Source: CAVTSA01 sp963737225
GTDB taxonomy: Bacteria > Chloroflexota > Dormibacteria > Dormibacterales > Dormibacteraceae
Assembly: GCA_963737225.1 (NCBI GenBank)
Contig: CAVTSA010000003.1
Location: 79,108-143,107, forward strand
Reading direction: 5' to 3'
Length of the DNA: 64,000 nt
The notes beneath the pieces were generated by a model. That model did not search any database. It was not told the DNA's origin and saw only the letters and a program-made list of their open reading frames with translations. The number at the start of each line of letters is the position of its first letter. Within the stretch, counting starts at the first letter, position 1. Below, piece after piece: positions 37,675 to 45,581 of the stretch. The position numbers were made by a program, and so were the translations under genes.

Positions 37675-38436
37675 GTGATTGTTCGGAAGACTCCGTACGA
37701 GATCGGGCTCATGCGGCGGGCCGGCGATCACCTGGCGCGCGTCACGCAGCAGCTCCAGGCAGCCTGCCAGACCGGGACCTCGACCGACGAGCTGGACCAG
37801 CTCGCCGACCGCCTGATCCGCGACCGCGGCGCGCGACCCGGGTTCCTCGGCTACGGCGGCTACAAGAAGTCGATCTGCGTCTCCATCAACGAGGTCGCGG
37901 TCCACGGCGTCCCGTCCAAGCGGAAGATCAAGGACGGCGACCTGGTCTCCCTCGACCTGGGGCTGGTGCTGGACGGGTTCTGGGCCGATATGGGGTGCAC
38001 GGTGCTGGTCGGCGACGTCCCTCCGGAGGCGGCCCGCTTGAAGCGCGTGACCGACGAGTGCCTGGACCTGGCGATCGCCGCCGCCCAGCCCGGTGGGCGG
38101 CTGGGCGACATCGGATTCGCGGTCCAGCGACACGCCGAGGCGGCCGGCTTCTCCGTCATCCGCCAGTTCGTCGGTCATGGGATCGGACGTGAGATGCACG
38201 AGGATCCCCAGGTGCCTAACTTCGGCGTTCCCGGCACCGGCCCCGAGCTCAAGCCGGGGATGACGCTGGCCATCGAGCCGATGATCAACCAGGGGGGCCC
38301 CGACGTGGTGCTGGCCGATGACGGGTGGACCGTGTCCACCGCCGACGGCGAGCTCTCCTCCTACCGCGAGCACACCGTCGCGATCACCAAGGATGGCCCG
38401 GTGATCCTGACCGTTCCCGACCCGGCCGATGACTGA
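37675..38436 (+). CDS. map: Methionine aminopeptidase, type I
   Basis: A 253-residue type I enzyme that removes initiator Met. The metal ligands are seen as Asp residues in DLGLVLDGFWADMGCT, His in GHGIGREMHEDP, and Glu in LAIEPM and SYREHTVAI; the substrate His lies in EVAVHGVPS. GTG 37675 follows GGGGAG by ten bases. It is preceded by a short inverted GTGCCGGC motif of unclear role. Confidence 0.95.
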   Translation: MIVRKTPYEIGLMRRAGDHLARVTQQLQAACQTGTSTDELDQLADRLIRDRGARPGFLGYGGYKKSICVSINEVAVHGVPSKRKIKDGDLVSLDLGLVLDGFWADMGCTVLVGDVPPEAARLKRVTDECLDLAIAAAQPGGRLGDIGFAVQRHAEAAGFSVIRQFVGHGIGREMHEDPQVPNFGVPGTGPELKPGMTLAIEPMINQGGPDVVLADDGWTVSTADGELSSYREHTVAITKDGPVILTVPDPADD

Positions 38437-38483
38437 CCACCCCGTTGAAGGCGGCCGATCGGCAGCATTCACGCCTTTTGCGA

Positions 38484-38497
38484 TACAATCGACGTTC
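38484..38497 (+). promoter_or_regulatory. Possible promoter -10 for infA-rpmJ-alpha operon
   Basis: TACAAT at 38484-38489 is a good -10 match and sits 8 bases upstream of the infA GTG, so a transcript from it would be nearly leaderless. No convincing -35 hexamer is present at 16-18 bases. No ribosome-binding site precedes the GTG. Confidence 0.3.
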
Positions 38498-38710
38498 GTG
38501 CCCCCGCACCGTGAGGTCGCGCGTGGCCGCATTGTCGAACCTCTGCCCGAAGGAATGTTCCGGGTCGAGATCGAGAACGGCCGGCGGGTCCTGGCGCACG
38601 TGGCGGATCGGCTTGGAATGCACTACGTGCGGCTCGTCGCGGGAGACGAGGTCGAGGTGGAGCTGGCCGAGCGGGATCGGTCCCGGGGGCGGATTCGGAA
38701 GCGATTGTAG
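38498..38710 (+). CDS. infA: Translation initiation factor IF-1
   Basis: A 70-residue OB-fold factor that binds the 30S A site. REVARGRIVEPLPEGMFRVE, the NGRRVLAHVADRLGMHYVRL strand, and AGDEVEVELAERDRSRGRI with RKRL match IF-1, though the usual HISGKMR-type segment is diverged (AHVADRLGM). GTG 38498 fits the normal size; an ATG at 38429 would add 23 residues that overlap map. Confidence 0.92.
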   Translation: MPPHREVARGRIVEPLPEGMFRVEIENGRRVLAHVADRLGMHYVRLVAGDEVEVELAERDRSRGRIRKRL

Positions 38711-38749
38711 AGGGTTGTCTTCCTCACAAACGGGAAACACTAGGAAGAG

Positions 38750-38863
38750 ATGAAGGTTCGTCCGTCCGTCAAGAAAATGTGCCCGAACTGCAAAGTGATT
38801 CGGCGTCACGGAGTCGTGCGCGTTCTGTGCACGAACCCTAAGCACAAGCAGCGGCAGGGCTAG
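38750..38863 (+). CDS. rpmJ: 50S ribosomal protein L36
   Basis: A 37-residue zinc-binding L36: MKVRPSVKKMCPNCKVIRRH followed by GVVRVLCTNPKHKQRQG. The CxxC...C...H zinc ligands are complete. AGGAAGAG directly precedes the ATG at 38750. It is too short for many ORF finders. Confidence 0.96.
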   Translation: MKVRPSVKKMCPNCKVIRRHGVVRVLCTNPKHKQRQG

Positions 38864-38878
38864 GAGAAAAAGAGGCCG

Positions 38879-39271
38879 ATGGCACGACTGGCCGGGGTCG
38901 ACATCCCAAACGACAAGCGCGTCGTGATCTCGCTCACCTATATCCACGGGATCGGCAGGACGACCGCCGAGCGCCTGCTCCGGATGGCCAACATCAGCGC
39001 GGACACCAAGGTGCGCGAACTGGGCGACGAGGAGTTGGGCCGGCTCCGGCAGGTCATCGACCGCCTCTCCACGGACAAGGACATCCTGATCGAGGGCGAT
39101 CTCCGGCGAGAGGTCGCGCTCAACATCAAGCGGCTGACCGAGATCGGCTGCTACCGCGGGCTTCGGCACCGTCGCGGGCTTCCCGTGCACGGACAGCGAA
39201 CCCGGACCAATGCCCGCCAGCGCCGCGGTCCCCGGCGTGTGGTCGCGCGGGCCCGCAAGAAGGGCAAGTAG
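38879..39271 (+). CDS. rpsM: 30S ribosomal protein S13
   Basis: A 130-residue S13 of the 30S head. ARLAGVDIPNDKRVVISLTY, the helix-two-turn-helix GIGRTTAERLLRMANI, and GCYRGLRHRRGLPVHGQRTR with TNARQRRGPRR are diagnostic; the C-terminus ends in ARARKKGK. rpsK follows after 16 bases. Confidence 0.98.
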   Translation: MARLAGVDIPNDKRVVISLTYIHGIGRTTAERLLRMANISADTKVRELGDEELGRLRQVIDRLSTDKDILIEGDLRREVALNIKRLTEIGCYRGLRHRRGLPVHGQRTRTNARQRRGPRRVVARARKKGK

Positions 39272-39287
39272 GACGGGCAGGTAAGCA

Positions 39288-39686
39288 GTGGGCAAGCAGA
39301 AGAAGAAGGTCGTCCGCACCCGGCGCCGCGAGCGCAAGAACGTGGCGGTCGGACACGCGCACATCCAGAGCACGTTCAACAACACGATCATCTCGATCAC
39401 CGATATCCAGGGGAACGTCATCTCCTGGGGCAGCTCGGGGGCGCAGGGCTTCAAGGGCAGTCGCAAGTCGACGCCCTACGCGGCCCAGGTGACGGCGGAG
39501 AACGCCGCCCACCGCGCCATGGAGCACGGCATGCGCTCGATCGAGGTCTACGTCCGCGGTCCCGGTGCGGGCCGCGAGGCGGCGATCCGCGCGCTTCAGG
39601 CCGCCGGCCTGGAGGTCTCCGCGATCACCGACACCACCCCGATTCCCCACAACGGCTGCCGGCCGCCCAAGCGACGGCGGGTCTGA
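39288..39686 (+). CDS. rpsK: 30S ribosomal protein S11
   Basis: A 132-residue S11. VAVGHAHIQSTFNNTIISIT, ISWGSSGAQGFKGSRKSTPY, VRGPGAGREAAIRALQAAGL and ITDTTPIPHNGCRPPKRRRV are diagnostic. The GTG at 39288 is used. It is followed by rpsD after 35 bases. Confidence 0.98.
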   Translation: MGKQKKKVVRTRRRERKNVAVGHAHIQSTFNNTIISITDIQGNVISWGSSGAQGFKGSRKSTPYAAQVTAENAAHRAMEHGMRSIEVYVRGPGAGREAAIRALQAAGLEVSAITDTTPIPHNGCRPPKRRRV

Positions 39687-39721
39687 GCCGCATTCAGTAG
39701 ACGGAGGAACGCTTCGACAAA

Positions 39722-40342
39722 GTGGCGAATTACCACGGCCCGGTATGCCGATACTGCAGGCGGGAGGGCGCCAAGCTCTACCTGAAGGGTGAGCGGTGCT
39801 ACACCCCGAAATGCGCGATCGAACGGCGTGCGGTCCCGCCGGGCGCGCACGGTCAGGCGCGCCGCCGCAAGGTGTCGGACTACGGGGTCCAGCTGCGAGC
39901 GAAGCAGAAGGCACGCCGCACCTACGGCCTGCTGGAGAAGCAGTTCCGCAACTACTACGACGAGGCCGTCCGGCAGGAGGGGGTCACCGGCCTCAACCTG
40001 CTCCGCCACCTCGAGCTGCGCCTTGACAACGTGGTCTACCGCCTCGGGCTCGGCTCCTCGCGCCGCCAGGCCCGGCAGCTCGTGACCCATCGCCATTTCG
40101 AGGTCAACGGCCGCACCGTGAACATCCCGTCGTACCAGGTCAAGCCCGGGGACGAGATCAAGGTCCGGCATCAGAACGACGCGATCGAGGCGTCCCTCGA
40201 GGCGTCTCGCGTGCGCACGGCACCCTCCTGGCTGGCCTTCAACGAAGAGGAGAAGTCCGGCAAGGTGCTCAGCCTTCCAGACCGTCAGGAGATGGAGGGT
40301 GGGGTCGAGGAGCACCTCATCGTCGAGTTCTACTCGAGGTAA
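39722..40342 (+). CDS. rpsD: 30S ribosomal protein S4
   Basis: A 206-residue S4, a primary 16S binder and often the alpha-operon repressor. The N-terminal zinc-type cysteines (CRYC, then C and KC near residues 26-31), RRRKVSDYGVQLRAKQKARR, YGLLEKQFRNYYDEA, and the S4 domain RLDNVVYRLGLGSSRRQARQ with VTHRHFEVNGRTVNIPSY are present. The start is GTG 39722. Confidence 0.97.
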   Translation: MANYHGPVCRYCRREGAKLYLKGERCYTPKCAIERRAVPPGAHGQARRRKVSDYGVQLRAKQKARRTYGLLEKQFRNYYDEAVRQEGVTGLNLLRHLELRLDNVVYRLGLGSSRRQARQLVTHRHFEVNGRTVNIPSYQVKPGDEIKVRHQNDAIEASLEASRVRTAPSWLAFNEEEKSGKVLSLPDRQEMEGGVEEHLIVEFYSR

Positions 40343-40358
40343 CAGAGGAGCTCAAGAA

Positions 40359-41324
40359 GTGATCGCAGAAAGTCAACTGGCCGCCCAGCCGGCCGTCACC
40401 AAGGTCGAGGGCGACGACACCTACGGCAAGTTCGAGATCGAGCCGTTGGAGCCCGGGTTCGGCACCACGCTCGGGAACACTCTGCGGCGGGTGCTGCTCA
40501 GCTCGTTGTGGGGGGCCGCCGTCACCTCGATTCAGATCGAGGGCGTGGCCCACGAGTTCATGTCGATCCCGCACGTCAAGGAAGACGTGACCGAGATCAT
40601 CCTCAACCTGAAGCAGCTCAACGTGAAGAGCTACTCGGAGGACCCGATCGCGCTCTCGCTCGATGTGCAGGGCCCGGCCGAGGTGCACGCCTCCGACATC
40701 CAGACGCCGAGCGAGGTCGAGATCGTCAACCCGGACCTCTACCTCTGCACGCTTGCCGACGGCGGCGCGCTGCGGATGGAGCTCACGGTCGAGCGAGGCA
40801 AGGGGTACGTGCCGGCCGACCGCAACAAGCGCGAGGGCCAGCCGATCGGCGTGATCCCGATCGACTCCATCTTCTCGCCCGTCCTGAAGGCCAACTTCCT
40901 GGTCGAGAAGACCCGCGTCGGGCAGTCGACGGACTACGACCGCCTGCTGCTCGAGATCTGGACCGACGGCACGGTGACGGCGGAGGAAGCGGTGAGCGCC
41001 GCGGCTCAGCTCTTCACCGAGCACCTGCAGCTGTTCGCACGCTTCGGTGACTCGATCCAGGAGCACGAGCAGGCCGCGGGCGCGGAGCAGGCCGGGTCGG
41101 GCCGGGTCGGCGAGATCCCGGTGGAAGAGCTGGAGCTCTCGGTCCGCGCCTACAACTGTCTCAAGGCGAACGACATCACCGGCATCCGGCAGCTGCTCTC
41201 CAAGAAGGAGGACGAGCTGCTCAGCCTCCGCAACTTCGGTCGCAAGTCGCTGGACGAGATCAAGGAAAAGCTGGTCGAGAAGGGCTTCGTGCCGGCCGAC
41301 CAGATGGACACGATCTTCCAGTAA
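40359..41324 (+). CDS. rpoA: DNA-directed RNA polymerase subunit alpha
   Basis: A 321-residue alpha subunit. The N-terminal dimerisation domain has FEIEPLEPGFGTTLGNTLRR and VLLSSLWGAAVTSIQIEGV; the C-terminal domain that contacts UP elements and activators has SVRAYNCLKANDITGIRQLL and LRNFGRKSLDEIKEKL. AGAGGAG (40344-40350) is eight bases before GTG 40359; the longer frame upstream is a shadow of rpsD. Its stop overlaps the rplQ ATG (AATG). Confidence 0.98.
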   Translation: MIAESQLAAQPAVTKVEGDDTYGKFEIEPLEPGFGTTLGNTLRRVLLSSLWGAAVTSIQIEGVAHEFMSIPHVKEDVTEIILNLKQLNVKSYSEDPIALSLDVQGPAEVHASDIQTPSEVEIVNPDLYLCTLADGGALRMELTVERGKGYVPADRNKREGQPIGVIPIDSIFSPVLKANFLVEKTRVGQSTDYDRLLLEIWTDGTVTAEEAVSAAAQLFTEHLQLFARFGDSIQEHEQAAGAEQAGSGRVGEIPVEELELSVRAYNCLKANDITGIRQLLSKKEDELLSLRNFGRKSLDEIKEKLVEKGFVPADQMDTIFQ

Positions 41325-41677
41325 TGCGCCACCAGAAGAGCGGCCGCAAGTTCAGCCGCGACACCAACGCACGCAAGGCGCTGATGCGAAACCTCTGCAC
41401 CGACTTCCTGGAGCACGGCCGCATCACGACGACCGAGGCCAAGGCCAAGGAGCTGCGCCGGCATGTCGAGCGGCTGATCACGATCGCCAAGGACGACGAT
41501 CTGGCCGCTCGGCGGCGGGTGGCGAGGGACATCAGCAAGCCCGAGGTGGAGGAGCGCCTGTTTCGCAGCCTGGTGCCGCGGATGCAGGATCGCCCGGGCG
41601 GGTATACCCGCATCATCAAGAAGGGACCCCGACTGGGCGACGCCGCGCCGATGGTCGTGATCGAGCTGGTGGATTGA
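41324..41677 (+). CDS. rplQ: 50S ribosomal protein L17
   Basis: A 117-residue L17, another protein near the exit tunnel, with no acidic tail. MRHQKSGRKFSRDTNARKAL, MRNLCTDFLEHGRITTTEAK, the AKELRRHVERLITIAK helix and GYTRIIKKGPRLGDAAPMVV are diagnostic. Starts on the last base of the rpoA stop. Confidence 0.98.
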   Translation: MRHQKSGRKFSRDTNARKALMRNLCTDFLEHGRITTTEAKAKELRRHVERLITIAKDDDLAARRRVARDISKPEVEERLFRSLVPRMQDRPGGYTRIIKKGPRLGDAAPMVVIELVD

Positions 41678-41681
41678 CGAG

Positions 41682-42152
41682 ATGACTCAGAAGTTCAAGA
41701 CCTGGACCCCGAAGCAGGCCGATCTCGAGCATGCCGACTGGTACCTGGTGGACGCGACCGGACTCACGCTGGGCCGTCTCGCAAGCAACGTGGCGAAGGT
41801 GCTCAAGGGCAAGCACAAGCCGACCTACGCGCCGCACGTCAACACCGGCGACCACATCATCGTGATCAACGCGGAAAAGGTGCAGGTGACCGGTGCCAAG
41901 CTCGACGACAAGCAGTACACGCGCTACACCGGCTATCCGGGTGGGCTTCGCATGCGCTCGCTGCGCCGGCAGCGGGAGCTGGATCCCGCGGTGCCGATAC
42001 GGGAGGCGGTGCGCGGGATGCTCCAGCACAACACGCTGGGCCACGATCAGTTGAACCGCCTGCGCGTCTACTCCGGTGCCGAGCACAGCCACCAGGCGCA
42101 GCAGCCGCAGACCATTACCTTCAACCAGCGAGGGGATATCGAGCGTGCCTGA
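41682..42152 (+). CDS. rplM: 50S ribosomal protein L13
   Basis: A 156-residue L13, an early assembly protein. DWYLVDATGLTLGRLASNVA, KVLKGKHKPTYAPHVNTGDH, TRYTGYPGGLRMRSLRRQRE and VRGMLQHNTLGHDQLNRLRV are diagnostic. It overlaps the rpsI GTG start by eight bases. Confidence 0.98.
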   Translation: MTQKFKTWTPKQADLEHADWYLVDATGLTLGRLASNVAKVLKGKHKPTYAPHVNTGDHIIVINAEKVQVTGAKLDDKQYTRYTGYPGGLRMRSLRRQRELDPAVPIREAVRGMLQHNTLGHDQLNRLRVYSGAEHSHQAQQPQTITFNQRGDIERA

Positions 42153-42541
42153 CCAGATCCTTTCCCGCGCCGTCGGGCGGCGCAAGACGGCGGTCGCCCG
42201 TGTTCGATCTGCTGGCCGGCGAGGGCCGCTTCCTGATCAACGAGAAGGCACCGCTCGAGTACCTGGGCCAGCGACGCCTGGAGCAGGAGGTCATGCGTCC
42301 CCTGCGCCTCTCGGACAGCCTGCGCCGCTTCGACATCTCGGTAAAGGTCGAGGGAGGTGGCGTGCACGGCCAGGCCGGTGCCATCGCCCACGGGATCTCT
42401 CGTGCGCTTTGCGAGCTCGATCCGGAGCTGCGCGGCGCTCTCAAGCCGGAAGGCCTGCTCCGCCGCGACTCCCGCATGAAGGAGCGCAAGAAGTACGGCC
42501 TCAAGCGCGCGAGGAAGGCGCCGCAGTACACGAAGCGCTAG
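42145..42541 (+). CDS. rpsI: 30S ribosomal protein S9, single-base frameshift
   Basis: S9 is encoded in two frames. The first part from GTG 42145 reads PDQILSRAVGRRKTAVARVR; the family then expects the LLAGEG-type strand, which continues in the next frame from about 42209 (LLAGEGRFLINEKAPLEYLG to the universal end KARKAPQYTKR-type RARKAPQYTKR). One extra base, most simply the T at 42208 in CGATCTGCTGG, explains it; removal gives a 131-residue S9, the normal length. S9 is essential and its tail contacts P-site tRNA, so a sequencing or assembly error is more likely than gene loss. I see no slippery heptamer typical of programmed frameshifting. Confidence 0.88.
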
Positions 42542-42556
42542 CGACGTCGGGCGCGT

Positions 42557-42616
42557 CAGAGTGTCCGCACTCCGCCGCTAAAGCGCGGCGGGTAGGGCCA
42601 CAGTGGGGACACTCTG
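42557..42616. repeat. 60-bp palindromic element with 10-bp terminal inverted repeats, copy 2
   Basis: Begins CAGAGTGTCC and ends GGACACTCTG, as does 17246-17305. An inner hairpin CCGCCGC...GCGGCGG is better formed here than in copy 1. It fills the gap between rpsI and the convergent PNPOx-type gene, so it may act as a bidirectional terminator at this site. Confidence 0.8.
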
Positions 42617-42627
42617 GCCTTACGCGG

Positions 42628-43068
42628 TTACGCGGTGTACACGCGCCGAGGGATGATCAGGACGGCGGCTCGTCGCTGTTCCGCCATCACGCGGTCGTAG
42701 GTGGGCCAGTCGTCGTGGGTGCCCCCGGCGGCTGTGAAGACATCTCGCAACAGGAGCCGTAGGGCTTCGACGTCGACGGCGGGATGCGGGTCGTCGGGGC
42801 CGATGATCTCCGCGTTCCCTTCGACGGTGGCCCAGCGCCATCCCGCCCGGATCGCGATCGTGGCCCGGGGGTCGGTCCGGAGGTTCTGCAGCTTGCGAGA
42901 GCCCCCGATCGCGACCAACCCGACCACCCGCTCCTGCCTCAGCGGGTGGTCCAGGACGCCCGCGTTGATCACCGTGGACTGGATGCTGCCGTCACGGCGC
43001 AGGGTGCTCAGGGTGCAGAGGCCGTGGTCGCCAGGCACCAGGTCGGCAAAGGCGGAAAGATCGCTCAC
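42628..43068 (-). CDS. PNPOx-like (F420- or flavin-dependent) family protein
   Basis: A 146-residue split-beta-barrel protein resembling the pyridoxamine-5'-phosphate-oxidase-like/F420 TIGR03618-type group. Visible are CTLSTLRRDGSIQSTVINAG near the start, SRKLQNLRTDPRATIAIRAG and WRWATVEGNAEIIG, typical of the cofactor-binding barrel, then a C-terminal AAGGTHDDWPTYDRVMAEQR and RRAAVLIIPRRVYTA. GTG start at 43066-43068. Converges with rpsI and is divergent from truA. Cofactor (FMN or F420) and substrate are not determined. Confidence 0.83.
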   Translation of the reverse strand: MSDLSAFADLVPGDHGLCTLSTLRRDGSIQSTVINAGVLDHPLRQERVVGLVAIGGSRKLQNLRTDPRATIAIRAGWRWATVEGNAEIIGPDDPHPAVDVEALRLLLRDVFTAAGGTHDDWPTYDRVMAEQRRAAVLIIPRRVYTA

Positions 43069-43162
43069 GGAGGCAGTCTCGCACAGGATCCCGCTCCGCG
43101 CGAAAGGGAGCTCATCGGGCGCGGGATAACATCCGTTCCGTGCGAAACGGGGGTTCCGGCCG

Positions 43163-43975
43163 GTGGTGGTGAAGGTGGTCCTGGAGTACGACGGCACCGA
43201 GTTCGCCGGCTGGCAGGTGCAGAGAGGCCGGCACCGGAGGACCGTGCAGGGGGAGGTGGAGGCGGCCCTGGCACGCCTGCCCGGCAGCTGGGGACCGATA
43301 CAGGGCGCGGGGCGGACGGATGCCGGTGCCCACGCCGAGGGGCAGGTCGCGAGCGTCGGATATGAGGGGCCGCTGGCCCTCCGCCGTCTCCGGGGGGCGA
43401 TCAACGCCCATCTCCCGCCGGACGTGGCGGTGCTTTCCGTGGAGGCGGCGCCCGACGGATTCCACGCGCGCTATTCGGCGGTCTCGCGCCACTACCGCTA
43501 CCGCTACCTGGACCGGGAGGTGCGGCCGGTGCTGGATCGGGGGCGGTGCTGGTGGGTGCGGACGCCGCTGGACGAGGTGGCTATGCGGGCTGCCGTCCCG
43601 GCGCTCCTCGGCAGCCACGACTGGACGACGTTCTGCGCGGCGACGGTGGTGGAGGAGGATCGCGTGCGCCGGCTGCTGAGCGCGAGCGTGGCGCGCGGCG
43701 ACCGGTTCCTCGACCTCGACCTGGTCGGAGAGGGCTTCCTGCGCGGCCTGGTACGCGGCATCGCCGGAGCGCTGCTCGAGGTGGGGCGGGGAAGGCGGGA
43801 CCCGGCCTGGCCAGGCCAGATCGTGGCCGCGCGGGAGCGCCGCCTTGCCCCCCGCGTGGCCCCCTCCTGCGGGCTCACCCTGGTCGCCGTCCACTACCCT
43901 CCGAACCACCCTGGGGCCGGGGGTGGGAGCGGTGAAGTAGGGGAGTGGGGAAGGGACGGGAGAGGGGTACGCTGA
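43163..43975 (+). CDS. truA: tRNA pseudouridine(38-40) synthase TruA
   Basis: A 270-residue TruA, which modifies the anticodon stem-loop. VVLEYDGTEFAGWQVQ, the catalytic GAGRTDAGAHA with Asp53, FHARYSAVSRHYRYR, HDWTTFCA and FLRGLVRGIAGALLEVGRG are diagnostic. GTG 43163. A Gly-rich C-terminal tail follows the family's usual end. The rplM-rpsI-truA linkage is common. Confidence 0.95.
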   Translation: MVVKVVLEYDGTEFAGWQVQRGRHRRTVQGEVEAALARLPGSWGPIQGAGRTDAGAHAEGQVASVGYEGPLALRRLRGAINAHLPPDVAVLSVEAAPDGFHARYSAVSRHYRYRYLDREVRPVLDRGRCWWVRTPLDEVAMRAAVPALLGSHDWTTFCAATVVEEDRVRRLLSASVARGDRFLDLDLVGEGFLRGLVRGIAGALLEVGRGRRDPAWPGQIVAARERRLAPRVAPSCGLTLVAVHYPPNHPGAGGGSGEVGEWGRDGRGVR

Positions 43976-43982
43976 CCGGAGG

Positions 43983-44528
43983 GTGGTCTTCTCCCGCTCG
44001 CCTCGATCGATGGTGCGCCTGGCGATCTGGCTGGTCGTCGCTGCTCTGGCGGTGGCCGCGCTCGGCGTCGTCCTGCTTCTTCTGGGCCGGCCGGTGGGCA
44101 TCCTGCTCGTCACCCTCGCCGTCCTGCCGCTGCCGCTGTCCGTCCAGCAATGCCTGCAGGCCCGGCATCTGGCACGCTTCCGCCTTGGCCTGTTTCGGGA
44201 CCGGCTGGTACTGCTCGCCGAAGACGGAGAGCGGCACCTGCGCTGGAGCGAGATCGAGACGGCGACGCTGGGGGACACCAGCGAGTGGGCGACGCTGGCC
44301 TGGCCCAAGGTGCGGCTCACGGGCCGGCTCACCGTGCGCCGTTCGGACGGCTCGATCCTCCGTTTCCGGCCTGTGGAGGTGGGCCTGGCGCCAGTCGCGT
44401 GCCGGGACCTCGTGCTCCAGTTGCGCGATCAGGAGTCGTCGCGTCTCCGACTGCCGGCCTACGATCCGGCGATCCCCCTCGCCCGCCGGCCGGTCCGGTC
44501 CGGAGATCAGCTGCAGCCTCTGCTCTGA
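43983..44528 (+). CDS. Membrane protein of unknown function, PH-like
   Basis: A 181-residue protein with two adjacent N-terminal transmembrane helices (about residues 10-35 and 38-56: WLVVAALAVAALGVVLLLLG and VGILLVTLAVLPLPL) and a cytosolic C-terminal region of beta character (FRDRLVLLAEDGERHLRWSE, VRLTGRLTVRRSDGSILRFR). This arrangement resembles bacterial PH-domain membrane proteins, but no defining motif is visible. Starts are GTG 43983 or ATG 44010. It sits between truA and cdaA. Function unknown. Confidence 0.65.
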   Translation: MVFSRSPRSMVRLAIWLVVAALAVAALGVVLLLLGRPVGILLVTLAVLPLPLSVQQCLQARHLARFRLGLFRDRLVLLAEDGERHLRWSEIETATLGDTSEWATLAWPKVRLTGRLTVRRSDGSILRFRPVEVGLAPVACRDLVLQLRDQESSRLRLPAYDPAIPLARRPVRSGDQLQPLL

Positions 44529-44708
44529 CGCCCACGCGTGCGGCGACGTGGGATGTCTCGTGACTCCTCCCAGGCAGTTTTCGCGTTGAACTTGTAAGGT
44601 CAGAGAGAAATCTGAGGCGACCGTGTACGCTCGAGCGACGCTTCGCAATGTCGACGGGAGGGAATCTGCCGTGACGCGCGCGCCGGCAGTGACCTCCGGA
44701 ACCGCGCG

Positions 44709-45581
44709 ATGAACACGATTGCGGTCTTCATCCACCAGGGGGTGGTGATCCTCCAACAGGTGGGCTGGGTCGAGATCATCGACGTGGTCGTCGTCGCGTT
44801 CATCCTCTACCAGCTGCTGCGACTGGTGAGGGGTACTCAGGCGGCGCAGCTCGTGATCGGAATCATCGTCCTCGTCTTCATGGGCCTGATCGCGCTCCAC
44901 CTGCACCTGATCCTGCTCAGCTGGATCGTGCAGAACGCCGCGTCCATCATCTTCATCGCGATCGTGGTGCTGTTCCAGCCCGAGCTCCGCAAGGCGCTGG
45001 ACCAGATCGGTCGGGTGGGTCGCCATCCGCTGGGCGCCTACTCCACCGCCAACCGGCAGGCGCTGAACCGTGTGATCACCGACATGGTCCGGTCCGCCGA
45101 ACGCATGTCGGCTCGCAAGACCGGTGCCCTCGTAGCCTTCGAGCGTGAGGTCGGTCTCGAGGACTACGCGGACACCGGGGTCCGCCTCAACTCCGAGTTC
45201 TCCGCGGAGCTGGCCCAGACCATCTTCTTCCCCAACTCGCCGCTCCACGACGGCGCCGTCATCGTGAGAGGGACCACGATCCTCGCCGCCGGCTGCCTGC
45301 TGCCCCTGCCCGACGAGGGATCGGTGCGCGAGCGCCTGGGCACGCGGCACCGGGCGGCGATTGGCCTCTCCCTGGTGAGCGACGCGCTGCTGGTCGTCGT
45401 GTCCGAGGAGACCGGGTCCATCTCGGTGGTCGAGAACGGCGCCATCACGCGCCACCTGGACGGCGAGACGCTGCGCCGGCGCCTGACGTCGGGCCTCGAA
45501 CCGGAGCGTCCGCAGGGTGGTTGGCGATCGCTCGGAACCGGGAGACTCTTCCGCGGTGGTGATGCACTGGCTCGTCGGTAA
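44709..45581 (+). CDS. cdaA: Diadenylate cyclase CdaA
   Basis: A 290-residue membrane-bound enzyme making c-di-AMP from two ATP. Three transmembrane helices lie at about residues 22-40, 48-70 and 74-90; the DAC domain carries DGA (181-183) and RHR (213-215), the two defining motifs, plus SPLHDGAVIVRG and GTRHRAAIGLSLVSDA. It overlaps the YbbR-domain gene by 20 bases, and glmS follows, the conserved cdaA-cdaR-glm arrangement linking c-di-AMP to cell-wall precursor supply. Confidence 0.96.
   Translation: MNTIAVFIHQGVVILQQVGWVEIIDVVVVAFILYQLLRLVRGTQAAQLVIGIIVLVFMGLIALHLHLILLSWIVQNAASIIFIAIVVLFQPELRKALDQIGRVGRHPLGAYSTANRQALNRVITDMVRSAERMSARKTGALVAFEREVGLEDYADTGVRLNSEFSAELAQTIFFPNSPLHDGAVIVRGTTILAAGCLLPLPDEGSVRERLGTRHRAAIGLSLVSDALLVVVSEETGSISVVENGAITRHLDGETLRRRLTSGLEPERPQGGWRSLGTGRLFRGGDALARR

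Noticed and set aside
42195..42220. Programmed frameshifting in rpsI
   Set aside because: No slippery heptamer or downstream pseudoknot is apparent; S9 is not known to be recoded.
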